NCBI RefSeq assembly: GCF_024586455.1
Contig: NC_065920.1
Span: 68,108,821-68,172,820, forward strand
DNA from: Bactrocera neohumeralis
Lineage: Eukaryota; Arthropoda; Insecta; Diptera; Tephritidae
DNA length: 64,000 bases
Reading direction: 5' to 3'
Part shown: positions 23,140 to 34,879 of the stretch, piece after piece
How positions within the stretch are numbered: the first letter of the stretch is position 1
Layout of the letters: each line of letters opens with the position of its first letter
Notes under the pieces: model-generated
Told to the model about the DNA's origin: nothing
The model's database searches: none
Seen by the model: the letters and a program-made list of their open reading frames with translations, nothing else
Made by a program: the position numbers and the translations under genes

Positions 23140-23228
23140 TAAAGCAAAGAAAAAGGTAACTTCGGTTGCTTCGAAGCTACAATACCCTTCAGAGCATTTC
23201 TTATAGCATGAAAGGGTACACAAAGATC
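23140..23228 (+). repeat. Family D repeat, head fragment
   Basis: GTAACTTCGGTTGCTTCGAA then GCTACAATACCC matches the head of family D seen at 33829 and 47240 (GTTAACTTC...CGAAGC...ATACCC). Only the first 80-90 bases are present. Confidence 0.6.
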
Positions 23229-23321
23229 TAAGGAGAATAATTAGTTACCATTGGATGGTTAGTGAACTTGATAAGGTTTCGAGATCTAGGGACTGACTTT
23301 TTTTGAATCGTTTCATATATA

Positions 23322-23775
23322 GGGTGATCCATTTCGAGGTTCCCTTTTTCTTTAGAAAACCCCCAGAAACTTCAAATTTAATGGAGAATGCTTTTTATCA
23401 TTCGAAAGAACATTCTTTGGCATTTAATTTTTGAAGATTCGACTTGGTAACTGGCGATTGACACAATTGACTTGAGTCGAAACGGGAATGTCCGCATATA
23501 AGTACTTTAGACTTGAAATATCTACACAGCAAAAAGTCTAACGTTGTGTTATAACATGAAATTGGTGGCCAATCGACCGGCTCAAAACGTGAAATTATCT
23601 GCTCACCGAAGTGTTCTCTCAATAAGTCCATTGATTGTCGGTTATCACTCGGTCTGGCGAAATGTTTTATGTTGGACGTCTCAGAGATCAGTTTTCGTAG
23701 CGACCTATTCTTCCTTGTCAATTAGGGATCGCTTTCAAAACGTCAAGCTCAAACAACCTAGCCAAGATTACTGAA
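23322..23775 (-). pseudogene. DD41D transposon copy, one end present
   Basis: The end GGGTGATCCATTTCGAGGTT begins at 23322, matching the ends of the copies at 20725 and 25003. The minus strand encodes RQSMDLLREHFGEQIISRFE then PVDWPPISCYNTTLDFLLCR (23660-23490), the region before the third catalytic Asp. Compared with the better copy, the Asp-Ile-Thr stretch is changed and the frame drifts. The other end was not found. Confidence 0.78.
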
Positions 23776-25002
23776 CTTCGGACAAAACGCAGAAAAGGCG
23801 AACTAACAGAATAATGGAATTTAACAAACAAAAAATAAAAAGACAACATCGAAGACGCCTCATGTACTTTGGTTAATAAAAAGTATCACCATAATATGAA
23901 AATACATAGTTTGGACCGTTGGGAATATTATCGCATATTTTCTAAACTGTTAAATGGACACCTCGACATCGCAGTTCTTTCAATAAATCGACAAAAAGTC
24001 GATGTAAGTTTAAACTAAGCAATGTGGCTCTCATTTCGTTCATTTTCCAAATCTGTCTGCAGTTCTCAACGTCTTTTTGAAATTATTAAATGAAATACAA
24101 GCAGCGTCCGGATAAATTTTTTCATCCAACAATATAGAAAATTCTAAATGTACAGATGTTTGCTTTGATCGCTAGGAAGAATTTCGACTCATAATAGAAC
24201 TTATAAAGCAACAAGGTCGCAGAAAACAAAAAATATGACAATTCTACTAATTCTAATATATTTATATTCAAACCTCTTGTAAAAGTATTCCATTTGTTTT
24301 ATAAATCATCGATTGTATGTCTAAACAAACATACATACATTTATCGATTCGTTAATGACGCACAGTAATCAGCAGTCATCACACAATTGCTCAATTGACA
24401 AAAATCGAGCAAACAGCTCGTACTTCCCCATCATAACACGACCACTGCCCGTTAACTTGTAATAAAAATCATATTTTTCCGTTACTTTTCGTATGCAGCA
24501 CAAATGATTGAGTAGTAATCAAGTGTAAATATTGTTTAACAGGTTCATATTTATAATTTTCTTTGCGTGTATCCCCGATTGTGCCATTATGACGTCAAGC
24601 GTGAAAAAAGAGGCGTCACTAATAGTCAATGCCATTGCGTTCCACTGAAGTGTCACCAAATTGTTGGTGATTTTCGAAAATGAATGGGTATAATTTCAGG
24701 CGGATGCGTGTGTTGTAGGTACTCCATTGGTGACACCTTCAAGTTAAAATTATAACAGTTGACATTAGTGGAGCTCAATGGTTTTTGTTGACATGTCAGA
24801 GTCATGAATAACTAAACAAGTGCTTTTAGATGTGTCATAATGATATGGTCAGTTATAGTGGCAAGTCTATTTATATTTTTATTTGTTTTGTGGTCAAACA
24901 CCACCCAGCTTTTGGACGATGCTTAGTGGATGGAGCTGAGTTCGAGAAAGTTAATTAGAAACCCTTCAAACATTTTCGTTTTAGTGTATAATGGCTAATA
25001 AC
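23776..25002. other. No gene seen; one imperfect hairpin
   Basis: AAGTGTCACCAA (about 24648) and its near-inverse TTGGTGACACCTT (about 24728) form an interrupted hairpin of about 13 pairs. The rest is AT-rich intergenic sequence. Confidence 0.35.
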
Positions 25003-25419
25003 GGGTGATCCAGTAGAAATACTTTGTTCAATATCAGATCAGTCGGGAGTGTTCTCAGGCTGTCATGTTATTTTTGTTCAGTATTATTTGGCATTTCATC
25101 ATCCAAGAGAGACTTTGCTTAATATCAGACGTTTACAAAACGTTCAACTTTATTTTTGAAAATTCAGCATTTCATCATAAAGAAAATATGTTTCGTGTAA
25201 CGCTTGCTCACTCAACATAATCAGCCTACTGAGCGTATTATTCGCAACACCATCACCTATCTTGAGACCCAGCATTCATTATTGGATAATAATCGACCGA
25301 ATAGACTATCAGAGACGTAGCCGCGGCCAATATTTGAAAGAGATAATCATCAAAAAATAAATGCCAAAGAATGTTCTTTTCAATGATAAAAAATGTGGGA
25401 AACCTCGAAATGAATCCCC
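25003..25419 (+). mobile_element. DD41D-family internal deletion derivative (about 417 bp)
   Basis: Left end GGGTGATCCAGTAGAAATAC and right end, in reverse, GGGGATTCATTTCGAGGTTT form imperfect TIRs. Inside, translated pieces of the N-terminal HTH remain (AERIIRNTITYLETQHSLL-like reading near 25230-25280). They join directly to the 3' coding end (RRRSRGQYLKEIIIKK near 25312-25360). The catalytic domain is deleted. Confidence 0.72.
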
Positions 25420-25967
25420 TATACAATGAAAGTCATTAGTCAATGCAAGGGCCTAAGGTAATGTACAGGTCTTTTAAGAACAAATTTAGGAACTGCGTTC
25501 TTATTCGAAGCTTACGAACAGCATTTATATTTTGGAATATATTTTCAAGAAAAATCTGTCCTTTAATGACATTGAAGTAGGGTTAACTGAATATTTTTGG
25601 AGTCTCTTTCCTTATAAATTTTTTGAACTGAGCAAATATTAACGTTGAACTTTATTTTACGAGCACTTTTTTAAGTTCATTCAACTGAATTATCGACAAA
25701 AAACCAAATAAATTTAATTTCTACGTACATAGGTTTGTATATTCAAAAATAATATTTCAAAATATATGTATATATATAGAATATAAAAATACAACCTTGC
25801 CACCGAGAGTTGATAATATTTTGTTTCAAGCAATAACTTTCTAACTCAAGAGATAATCAATAGCGATAAGTTAAATGCGAAATTAATTGCATCACATAGT
25901 AAAAAATACATTAAATTTATTTATAAACATGATGCTTTATTTCCATATGTGCATAAGTCAATAATCA
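25420..25967. other. No gene seen
   Basis: AT-rich sequence with TATA microsatellite near 25760-25785. Confidence 0.4.
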
Positions 25968-26261
25968 TTAGGGTGGTACTTTAATTAAAACAAACTTTTT
26001 TAGGTAGATTTTCGTAGTTTAAACACACTGACGCTTTAAAAAATAAGTTCACAAACACGTATTTAACGGAAAAAATTAGGTTTGATTTTAGCGTTAAAAT
26101 AAAATAAAGTTTAACCTTTATGTGACGCATCTGAATAGTGTCCAAAAGGGTTTTAAACTAATTAATTTGTAATATTTTGACTCATTTATTTATTATTGTA
26201 AAAAATTTTAAAATTTCCAAAAAAAAAAAACTTTCATTTCATTTTTAAAGGTTCACCCTAA
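25968..26261. mobile_element. Putative MITE with TTAGGGTG ends (294 bp)
   Basis: Left TTAGGGTGGTACTTTAATTA and right, in reverse, TTAGGGTGAACCTTTAAAAA share the outer eight bases and a run of later matches. The inside is AT-rich and non-coding. The ends at 30680 and 32497 (AGGGTGG with TCAAAA) look like the same or a related family. Confidence 0.5.
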
Positions 26262-27131
26262 CATAGTGCACAGCACAGCGTAAACAAATCTATCAGTAAA
26301 TAGCAACTTATATCAGTAAAAAATATTAAAAACAAGTTATATGTAGTTAACAACTAACCTTGGCATTGTAATTGAACGTGGGGTCAGTTAGAGCTCACCA
26401 CTCGGTTTGCTGCTTATCAAAACAACGACACTTGCAATAAAATTTTTAATATTTAATGACGTACATAAATCGCACCTTTCGCGGTTCCAGCAATAAATAT
26501 TGACACAAATTGCATTACACGATGGATTATAAAATTTAGTAGCCATTATCTAGCTATTTTTACAGTTAATTATACTGTCACATGTCTTCGATAATATAAT
26601 TTGCGGATATCGATACGAATATGTAATATCTAATGTATACTCAAGGTGAACTTAAATACAAGTATGTTAAACAAAAAGGTATTCCGCAAAACCGCAAAAA
26701 AGCACGCGGGACTTTAACATCGCAATTGACTTTCTTAAGTTCACTTGATATAAGGAAATACTTATTCACGAGGCGCTAGATCACTTTTCATGTGTTGTTC
26801 AAAGATACCGCAGAAAATATAAATTTTCAACCTGAAAAAGTGCATTTTTTCATGAAAAATATTATATTTAATATTATAAATATTTATATTTGAATGACTG
26901 TTATTTTTCTGCTTCGGTGTAAATATCTTAAATTTATCAATTAGCTTCGATTTTTTGTATATTTTCTACACTCTGGGCATATACAAATTTTTTAAAACGA
27001 AGATTATCTCCTGTTACTTTGAACCACTAAACTAGTTCAAAAATCTATCAAATTATAAATTCAATTGAATCATAAATTCAATGTAAAGATTCACTGTCGT
27101 CTCCTGGATTTCGAGTGGAATTACGTTGCAT
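26262..27131. other. No gene seen
   Basis: AT-rich intergenic sequence without recognisable coding potential or repeat structure. Confidence 0.4.
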
Positions 27132-27133
27132 TA

Positions 27134-28405
27134 TTGGCCAATTGAAAAGTCCTCGCTTTGACACATACATAGATGGCGCTACTAAAATTTAAGCCATACG
27201 TTTTATATTTAGTGCTAAATTTTAAAAGTCGCGTGCATAAATTTGACAGCTGTTGGATCACTAGTTTATGAATTCTATCATTTTGAGTGAATCTACTCTT
27301 GTTATTGTGAAAAAAAAACCGAAAAAAGTAAAGTGGCATATTGATAAAATATTGCTTTTTGGGGGAAAAAATACATTTGAAGCAAAAACTTGACTTGATG
27401 ACAAGTTTTCGGAGACTGTTTCAGGAAAATAAATCATTAAGGTTTGCTATGCTAAGTTTAGACGTGGTAAAATAAGCAACGAAGACGATGAGCGCGTTGA
27501 ACTCATAAAAGAGTTTGCAACCGACCAAAATATCAAAAAGTCCGCAAAATGATTTCGGAAGCCTGTAAAGTGAAGTTGTAAGAGATAGCAGGCACTCTAA
27601 AAATTTCAACTGATTGCATATATCATAATCATTTAAGAATATTTGGGTATGAGAAAGCTCTGTACAAAGTGGGTGCAAGAGCGAACTAACTTTTGACCAA
27701 AACCAACGACGACGAACCGAATCGTCCGGAGTTGTGGTTGGAGATGTTAAATCGTAATAAGCCCGAATTTTTGCGTCCATATGACAATGGATGAAAAATG
27801 ACTCCAGCATTTCATACCGATGTCCAAACGGCAGTCATCCGAGTAGACTGCATACATTGAACCCACTACAAAGCATGGAAAAAGGTAACACTCGGCTGGC
27901 AATGTTATGGCGTCTGTATTTTGGGATGCGCAAGGAATATTTTTTATTGACTACATTGAAAAAGAAAGGGCCATCAACAGCGACTATTACAAAGCGTTAT
28001 TGGACCGTTTGGAGGAAGAAATCGCCGAAAAACGGCTGCATTTGAAGAAAAAGAAAGTGATGTTTCATCTAGACAATGCACCGTGTCACAAGTCAGTAAA
28101 AACGATAGTAAAAATTGGACTTCTAATTGCTTCCGCAGTTACTGTATTCTCTATATTTGTCCCAGCGACAGTTTTCCTTTCTCAGATCTCAAAAGAATAC
28201 ACGCTGGGAAGAAATTTTCGTCGAATGAAGAAGTGATTGCCGAAACAGAGGCCAATTTTGAAGCAAAGAACAAGTTGAACTCCAAAAATGGTATCGAAAA
28301 GTTGGAGAGTCGCTATAATCAGTGTATCACCTTTGAAGAAAGGGTATTATGGAAAACGCAACTTAAGGCCTTATACTTTTTCAAAGAAAAAAGGTGTAAA
28401 GTGAA
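27134..28405 (+). mobile_element. Mariner element (mellifera-type), second copy, degraded
   Basis: Left end TTGGCCAATTGAAAAGTCCT follows a TA at 27132-27133; then ATAGATGGCGCTACTAAAAT as in the copy at 4583. Transposase pieces: the central frame 27907-28236 encodes ASVFWDAQGIFFIDYIEKER and INSDYYKALLDRLEEEIAEK with FHLDNAPCHKS (second catalytic Asp present). A shift then leads to PSDSFPFSDLKRIHAGKKFS and EEVIAETEANFEAK (28150-28290), with the third Asp. Frameshifts at several points, including 27700-27900. The C-terminal end after SRYNQCI (28328) is altered and no right TIR is evident. Confidence 0.82.
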
Positions 28406-28469
28406 CTGAGATCTATTAAAATACGCTAATTGATATTATTCCTTTCTCGAGGAACAAAGACCAAAATCG

Positions 28470-28595
28470 ATAAGTCACTCATCGTTGTTGTAGCGACAGC
28501 ATTTTGCCGAGTTGAAAGTCTTTGACCGGATAAAAAATTCGGGTCTGTTTCGGTTTCGGATACGTAGATCCAACTGTCCTGCCACATGGTTGGCG
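28470..28595 (+). repeat. Interspersed repeat family A, copy 2
   Basis: TTGTTGTAGCGACAGCATTT starts the copy; then CCGAGTTGAAAGTCTTTGAC, CGGATAAAAAATTCGGGTCT and ATACGTAGATCCAACTGTCC follow in the family order. Confidence 0.72.
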
Positions 28596-28599
28596 AATA

Positions 28600-28835
28600 C
28601 TGCAGTCGATGGAACGATGAGCTGTACGAGACATGAAACGCCACTGACATAGTCATACCGTCCGAATGTATGAAAATACTCCAGCTCTGAGAGTATTCGA
28701 CACAGTACAGAGGAAGAAGAAGACATCCACTACTTTGGAAAGACCAAGTGGAGAAGGACCAGACTACACTTGAAATCTCCAATTGATATACTACCGAAGT
28801 GCTTAATTTAATGCATGTAAGTTCCAAGAGAACGG
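28600..28835 (+). pseudogene. RTE-like 3' end, decayed copy
   Basis: It shares CGATGGAACGATGAGCTGTA, ACTCCAGCTCTGA, GTATTCGAC and GACCAAGTGGAGAAGGACC with 5820-6030, in the same order and strand. A deletion removes the HVVRMDE region and several frameshifts are present. It follows the family A copy immediately. Confidence 0.75.
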
Positions 28836-28839
28836 GCCT

Positions 28840-29500
28840 TACTTTGCGTTTCAAGTTTAAAGCTTTTTGAGCCTACTGGACGACATTTCACACGAATGGC
28901 TAGAGTGCTTTCGGACGTTATGATGGAAACCACTTAATTTTTTATCTATAGGCAAATCAAATCAACCCCAATAAAGAAGAAGTAGAATTGTAATAATATT
29001 AGTAGGATGAGACATCTTCCATTAACCCTTCAAGCTTTAAAAGAATTTTTGAGTCAATCTTAGGGGCTAAAAAATAAACTTATTTAACTGGAGACACTTA
29101 AGGTTCTTACTTAAAATATAGTTATGCCCTTTCCCTGTCGATTGTTTTCTTTCTGATATGACAGCTGGCCTACTTTACGGTTTATATAAATATGTTTTTC
29201 TGATATCCGAGAAAAACAGAAAAACAGTTAGAAGTGTGTTAAATACATTATAATCCAACGCTTTATATTCAATGCTCGTTTCGTCGTCAATCAATTATTA
29301 GGTGCAAGTAGAAGATTCTTGAACTGCTTTCACTTCTGTACATAAGTGCACTTGCACTTTGAGCGAAATCGCATTGCACTATTAAGCCTAATATCTACAA
29401 GTGGAGAATATGTGTTTACAATAAATCGTTGAAGTATTTTGCAACGAAGTTGCGAGTACAATGGAATTCCGCTGACAATATTATAAGTAGTGGAAAAATA
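28840..29500. other. No gene seen
   Basis: AT-rich intergenic sequence. Short AAGAAGAAG-like stretch at 28973-28982. Confidence 0.35.
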
Positions 29501-29509
29501 ACGTAGTGC

Positions 29510-29995
29510 TAACGAACCTAAGTACAGTAAGAAGTAAGGAAAAGCGAGTTAACTTTGAAGCAAATCGGAAATTATTCGATGAGAAGACGACAGATAAAAT
29601 GTTTGATAACTTTCTAGATTTATGTTTTAAGATTAAACTTCGAAGATTTCCAAGCATTGAAGGCGTCACGGAAGGCATTCTCTTGAATAGCCTTGAAAGC
29701 CGAGGTGCATGCTGCTTGGCTCCCCTCTGTCGTCTCAAAATGCTGCGGAAGCGTTGGGATGCCAGCCTTGGTTAAGTAGCTGTTCACAAGAAAGGCGGTG
29801 TGAGCCGGGGCGTTGTCGTGGTCCAACTTCCAAGCGGTTGCGATGTCTTGACGGACTCGATTGACCCTTCGTTTGAGTCTCTTGAGGACTTCCACGTAAA
29901 ACTTGACGTTGACGGTTTGTCCAGGAGGAACAAATTCATGGTGGGTGGACGATGTCTATTCCCTTTTTTGGGAGAGGAGATGCTGGCGTGTGCCA
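29510..29995 (-). pseudogene. Mariner transposase fragment with catalytic deletion
   Basis: Minus strand from about 29940: PPGQTVNVKFYVEVLKRLKR then RVNRVRQDIATAWKLDHDNA and PAHTAFLVNSYLTKAGIPTL, holding the second catalytic Asp (HDNAP). Directly after, LPQHFETTEGSQAAC shows that the YSPDxAPxDFFLF block with the third Asp has been deleted. The C-terminal KAIQENAFRDAFNAWKS remains. Outside 29620 the similarity fades. Confidence 0.8.
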
Positions 29996-29999
29996 CTCG

Positions 30000-30675
30000 G
30001 AAGATTGTTTACACGAAGCAAGACACTTTGAAAGGACGGTCTAGAAGTATACTTTATGTGAAAATGAGAATCTTGATAAATATTTTTAAAGGTTACTAAT
30101 CATGGAACCACAATGGTTTTTCGGAATTTATAGTTCTGCACAGTCTCGCAGAGATCAAGCACTAATTCAGAACAATAACTGCTGGCATTGAATCTTGCAG
30201 CTTTAGATAGTGTGTAATCGAAAGGACAACTAGGAAAACTTATATGGACCATTTGTGAGCTCTTTCTCCAGTCATTCCGTTAAGTACTAAGACTATGCCA
30301 GCCTTTTTCACTTAGACTGATTGTTTGTTCGATTACTACTTCTTGGGAGAGCAAGAAGCTCTTTGATACACTTTTATACACATAATATTCTTACACTTCA
30401 CAACAAAATTTTAGCGAACAAAGCAATTATACCCTTTTGTTAAATGGCCTGCGGTGTATAAAGTCGTAATAACACTTTGTTATCACACATACTCAAGCAA
30501 TTAAGTAAGTTGGCACTTAGCAATAGTAAATAATTGAGAAATTACAAGCAACAAAAATTTAACACGTAACAACAACTACAAAATTGATTGTATTACCCAA
30601 ACAAAATAGCCGACAAATGAATGACATGCCAGAGTAACAATAAAAATTGTTGTTCATAAGTACTTACATATGTAT
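30000..30675. other. No gene seen
   Basis: AT-rich intergenic sequence ending in an ATAC microsatellite near 30725. Confidence 0.35.
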
Positions 30676-30944
30676 GCATTAGGGTGGATCAAAAAAAAAT
30701 ATAAAAAATAAAAAAATAATATATATACATACATACATACATATGTATATACACACTTTGTGGCACAAAAATAATCGATTATTTTTTTCTCACTTTCTAC
30801 CTTGAAAAATTAATTTTTAGGCACCTGAAAAAATTCTCTGCAAATATGAGCTCTTAATATTAATAGGAAGACACTTCGCTATCCATTATCTTATTTTTTC
30901 GTAATTAATATATAAGATAAAATAAATAGATGAAGTTTGCACTG

Positions 30945-32112
30945 CGACCTAAGATCTATTATGCCTTCCCTAAGTCACAATGACCCACCTAGCCCTAGCA
31001 TATTGGTAAATTGCAATATACTGCTAGGTGCTAGTGAGGTGATGTAATCCCTATTTGGAAACCTGGACCCAAGGGCCTTTGTCCTGCGTCTGCAAACTGT
31101 TATGCAGTCCATTAGTAGGTGTTATGGAGTTTCAGGCTCCCTGTCGCAGAACCGGCAATTTGCACAAGGATATAGGCCCATGTTATGTAAGTGCTTTTTC
31201 AGCTTACAATAGCCTGTATAGAAAGCGGCAAGTAGCCTGAGTTTGATCTTAGGCAGGTTGATTACATATTTAAACCTGCTGAAATTGTAACCCCCCTTAG
31301 CAACTTGTCACGGTGCATGCCTTGGAAGCTGTTGCCAATACCTCTCTCTGCCTACTCTTTCTTCCTTGCGCAGTAGCTCCTTTAAGGTTTGAGGACCCAC
31401 CGTGATGAAGAAGTTCAGGCCCTACCATGTAAGTGGATGATACGGAGCGAGCGAGTTCATCAGCCAGTTCACCAGCCAGATTAGGTGCACCGTATTACGT
31501 TACGATAGACTGTGATTTGACTTCATAGACAGAGATTCATTGCGATAGTTTCGTTAGAGGTTTATCTCTACGCACCGGCAAAGATTTCTGCTTGAAAAAT
31601 GCTCGGAAAACTTCCCATAGAGAGTGGAATCATTCCATTTAGCCTTACTGCTAAGGATAACCTTGGACTTTTTAGTGAAGTTTACCCTTTTGGTAATGCT
31701 GTCCGTTGGGATAAGAGCCAATTATATTAAACAACTGTCTTTCATCCGCTGGGATGAGATTACCTTTTATCTGCCACACCCCTCTGCTGTCATTTGAAGC
31801 AGTGTGTGACTAGCTACCTGACCGATTACTAAGTGAAGTGGTGTGAGCTCAAGCAGTAATTCAACTGCTGCCGTCGGGCACGTGCGCATGACACCCGACA
31901 TGCAGATTCATGCAAATCGCTACAGCTTCGATAGTTGGAGCCCTACTGAAATCTGCGATGCTTTTGAGGCCAAAGCCACCGGTCCATATGTGACTACCGG
32001 TCGCACGATCATGGTGTACAACCACCTGACATTCCTTGGCTTGCAGGCCCACGTTTTACCAGGTAATTGATTGCACACTATCAATGCTTTAGTAGCTTTA
32101 ACCATGGTTATT
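30945..32112 (-). pseudogene. Non-LTR retrotransposon 3' portion (post-RT to terminal zinc knuckle)
   Basis: Minus-strand reading from 32105: ATKALIVCNQLPGKTWACKP then VRWLYTMIVRPVVTYGPVAL, the region after the RT catalytic core. Next come CHAHVPDGSS and LLLELTPLHLVI. After many stops a terminal block similar to TPEHLLMDCITVC and NRDYITSLAPSS is read near 31140-31020. A related 3' end lies at 43130-43440. The DNA is moderately GC-rich compared with its surroundings, marking the insert. Confidence 0.68.
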
Positions 32113-32169
32113 TCTTTCGAAATACCGTTACCATCAATAGCGAGCGTTATAACACGATGTTGACCGACT

Positions 32170-32440
32170 TTTCCCCCGGAATTTGATGAAATCGAGACGG
32201 ATCTCTATTTTCAACAAGACAATGCGTCGCCTCATGTTTCACTTCTAAACATAGACACATTGCATGCAAAGTTTGGCGATTAGTTAATTTCGAGAAATAG
32301 CCTAATCAAATGGCTTCCAAGTTCGTACGTTTTCGTTGATATTTTTGAGCTTTCGAACGATGAAGTTTACGGAAAGATTTCAAGCGATCATTTTAGTAGA
32401 GAAATCAATTTCCTACAAATAAAAAAGTTTTTTTAAGGTA
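32170..32440 (+). pseudogene. DD41D transposase fragment
   Basis: Plus strand: EIETDLYFQQDNASPHVSLL then NIDTLHAKFGD-stop, followed by LISRNSLIKWLPSSY. The QQD keeps the second catalytic Asp; the block that should hold the third (PPRSxDLTPLDFF) is altered to LPSSYVFVDIFEL. It is a different lineage from the 20725 copy, judged by sequence. Confidence 0.7.
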
Positions 32441-32659
32441 TCGATCAAACAATTATTTAGAGTAAAAAGTGAAAAAATCGATAGTTTTGAGCCACCCTAG
32501 TATTTATGTATGTATTTATACAAGTAACTCGTAAAACATGCAAGCACGAGAGCAAATAATTACCCGAAATGATAACAATAAATGAAACACCTTTGTAACT
32601 GCTACCAAATGCAAGCAATAACAATAACAACAATAATAACAACAACAGACTCAAGAGCA

Positions 32660-33480
32660 ATTAAGTTGGACCCGCCGAGCAGACATGCAGAATACTCACA
32701 GCAGCGTAAAAATTTGCCCCCGCCTTACATGCAGCCGAGATTGCGGCGTTGCGAGGCTGAAATCGTGGGGTGTCTGTCGCCGAGGGGCAGAGTAAAGTGT
32801 GTGCGCATCAGCGCGTTATTGGCCTGTGCTCGCTCGGTCCGGTGCTGTGTGCTATTCTTAGCGTTCTTCGTTGCACTTGTTTTCTTTTACAATTTCGATT
32901 TGCACAAAATGCACACACACACACACCTATGCACGTTTAAACAGCTGTAGTTTTATTAAATTTTTGTCTCTCGTTCATGGCGTGCGGCGGTGGCGCGCAC
33001 TTTCTTTACAATTGTTATTTGCATAAAATGAAATGGAAATCATGACGCGCCGCGTGGGGCGAGCAAAAAGCTCGTCGCTTGATTCACAATTTTCGGTTTC
33101 ACTTTCAATGCACTGATTTTTTGCTTTATTTTTCTTTCTTTTCTCGAATTTTTAGCGTGTCTCGTGCACGCACACACATACAGTTGGTTGGTTGTTGGTG
33201 TAAGTTAGTCAGTGTGGGTGCTTAGATGTTGCGCGCAGCCTACGTGGCCGCCAGACATTGTTGATGTGGAGATTAACTTGGATTCACTGGGCGTACGCCT
33301 TACGCATTCGCAATTTCAATATTTACATATAGATTTTTTTCTGTGCAGATTCTTTTCATGCCAATGTTTGTTTTAATTATTTTCCAGTTTGTTTGTTTTG
33401 ATTTGCTTCATAGTTGCGGTTGCCGTGGTTGTTGACGTTTGTTGCGGAAAAGCCGATAAATTGCTGCGGGAATTCAAAGG
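32660..33480. other. GC-richer island without recognised gene; possible promoter/5' non-coding exon
   Basis: The interval is richer in CG dinucleotides than its surroundings and contains ACACAC runs (32918, 33170). A sequence CAAAGGTAGGC near 33477 could be a plus-strand splice donor. The open frame at 32582-32950 resembles no known protein. Function as a transcription start region is only a guess. Confidence 0.3.
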
Positions 33481-33814
33481 TAGGCAGAAGAAAAAAGTTG
33501 AGATAAACAAATGTGGTAATCAATAATGATGATCCGATAGGATGAAATGAGATTGTTGTTGATGAGCATTGCTAGTGATGAAATTCATGCGAAAAATATG
33601 TATTTTTTATTTTTAAATATTTTTAAATATTGCATAAACAATTCACTAGAACCTGCAGGGGATACCAAATATTAGAAAACAACTTCATACATATACATGT
33701 GTTGGTTTTTCAGACTTGTGGTTTTCGAGAAGAAATAAACAGCATATGATATAATTTAAGGCCAGGAATTTAGTTTTATTACAAAAGTTGGCGCTTACCA
33801 TTATTAAAAAAAAA

Positions 33815-33990
33815 AATAAACAAGAAAAAACGTTAACTTCGGTTGCAGCAAAGCCACAATAGAAAAGGCCCCTTACAAAACTTTGATTCCGTTCGTTCAG
33901 TTTGTATGGAACCTATATACTGTGGTGATCCAATTTAAACTATTTCTTTGAAGATTGCAATATTGCCTATAGATTAGATGGCTGATCGAA
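33815..33990 (+). repeat. Family D repeat, truncated copy
   Basis: AACGTTAACTTCGGTTGCAG begins the head, then CGTTCGTTCAGTTTGTATGG and CCTATATACTGTGGTGATCC. The copy stops about where LINE sequence on the opposite strand begins. Confidence 0.7.
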
Positions 33991-34851
33991 GATTGCACGT
34001 GAACTGGTATATGTAGTCCGCCCGTGGGAGAGTCAAGAAGCAAGTGTTGAGTTGTTTCCACCTCATCTTCTACCATAAAGCTTCTGCAAATGGCGCCTGG
34101 CAAGATTCCAAACCTTACAACATGGACGCCAATAAGGCAATGACCCATTAAAAGCCCCGCAACTAGGGAGAAGCTAGCCTTACTGAGAGCAAATAAGTCA
34201 CTAGATCTCCTGCGATCAATTTTGGACCAAAAGGCTTTTTCGAGAAGCTGAATTATCTTGTAGGAGAACACATAGAAGTTACGGGAGCACCGACCCGCTC
34301 CTATTCTACCGATAGCGGTTATAGGGTGCCTTTCCTTGCTAACACATCAGCTATACAATTTCCTGCAATTCCACTATCAATAGGCACCCGTGCCAGTCTT
34401 ACCACAAAGACGCTTGATGCTATTGATGGCGAGGTTAGGCACTCTTCGATCAACACTAAACGCAGTGTAAATGAGTTCAAAGCTGGTATCGCAGCTCTGC
34501 TATCTGAGTGAATGGTCACTTCTCTGAAGGAGCCTGCACTCCGGAGCAGGAGATCTACTGCTATCTTAATGGCTGCAAATATAGCCAGAAAGTCTGCAGC
34601 TGGAGTTGTTAGAGAGCTCCTCCCACCAACTTTACCCCATCCGTAAAAAAGCTCACTGCTCCTCTGCTCCAGCGGCTTCTTCCCACCCATAGCTTTCTCG
34701 TCAGTATATGGGCAGAGAAAGAACCGCCAGAGTTCGGTTTGGCGCCTCCATGATCTAAGTGACCCGATTTGAAACAGTACAGATGCCAGATGTATTGATT
34801 CACATAAACCGTACGGACCGCAATTTCATCACCAATTCGCCGCAGAATCAC
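33960..34851 (-). pseudogene. RNase H-bearing non-LTR element (second family), C-terminal part
   Basis: Minus strand: DGVKLVGGA (about 34640) and AIFAAIKIAVDLLLRSAGSF, then REVTIHSDSRAAIPALNSFT and IDSGIAGNCIADVLARKGTL, an RNase H domain. The expected W-V-P-G-H-S-G motif reads RVPIDSG, so the conserved His is lost. Downstream (34271-33960) LVAGLLMGHCLIGVHVVRFG and ILPGAICRSFMVEDEVETTQ with HLLLDSP form the terminal zinc-knuckle-like region. An IR-opposed relative lies at 38211-39030. Frames change at about 34650 and 34300. Confidence 0.8.
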
Positions 34852-34879
34852 AACAAAATCTATCCAATTCTGAAGCAGA

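Larger units (their letters stand above)
30678..32503. mobile_element. Composite bounded by TAGGGTGG-type ends
   Basis: Left TTAGGGTGGATCAAAAAAAA (30679) and right, in reverse, CTAGGGTGGCTCAAAACTAT (about 32500) face each other like TIRs. A reverse-strand LINE fragment and a DD41D fragment lie between them. Whether the ends belong to one transposon later filled by insertions is inference. Confidence 0.4.

Noticed and set aside
24640..24745. Imperfect hairpin (AAGTGTCACCAA / TTGGTGACACCTT) as a possible microRNA or MITE
   Set aside because: The loop is about 70 bases and the arms pair over only about 13 bases with a bulge, so it is unlike a microRNA precursor. No TIR or target duplication was seen.
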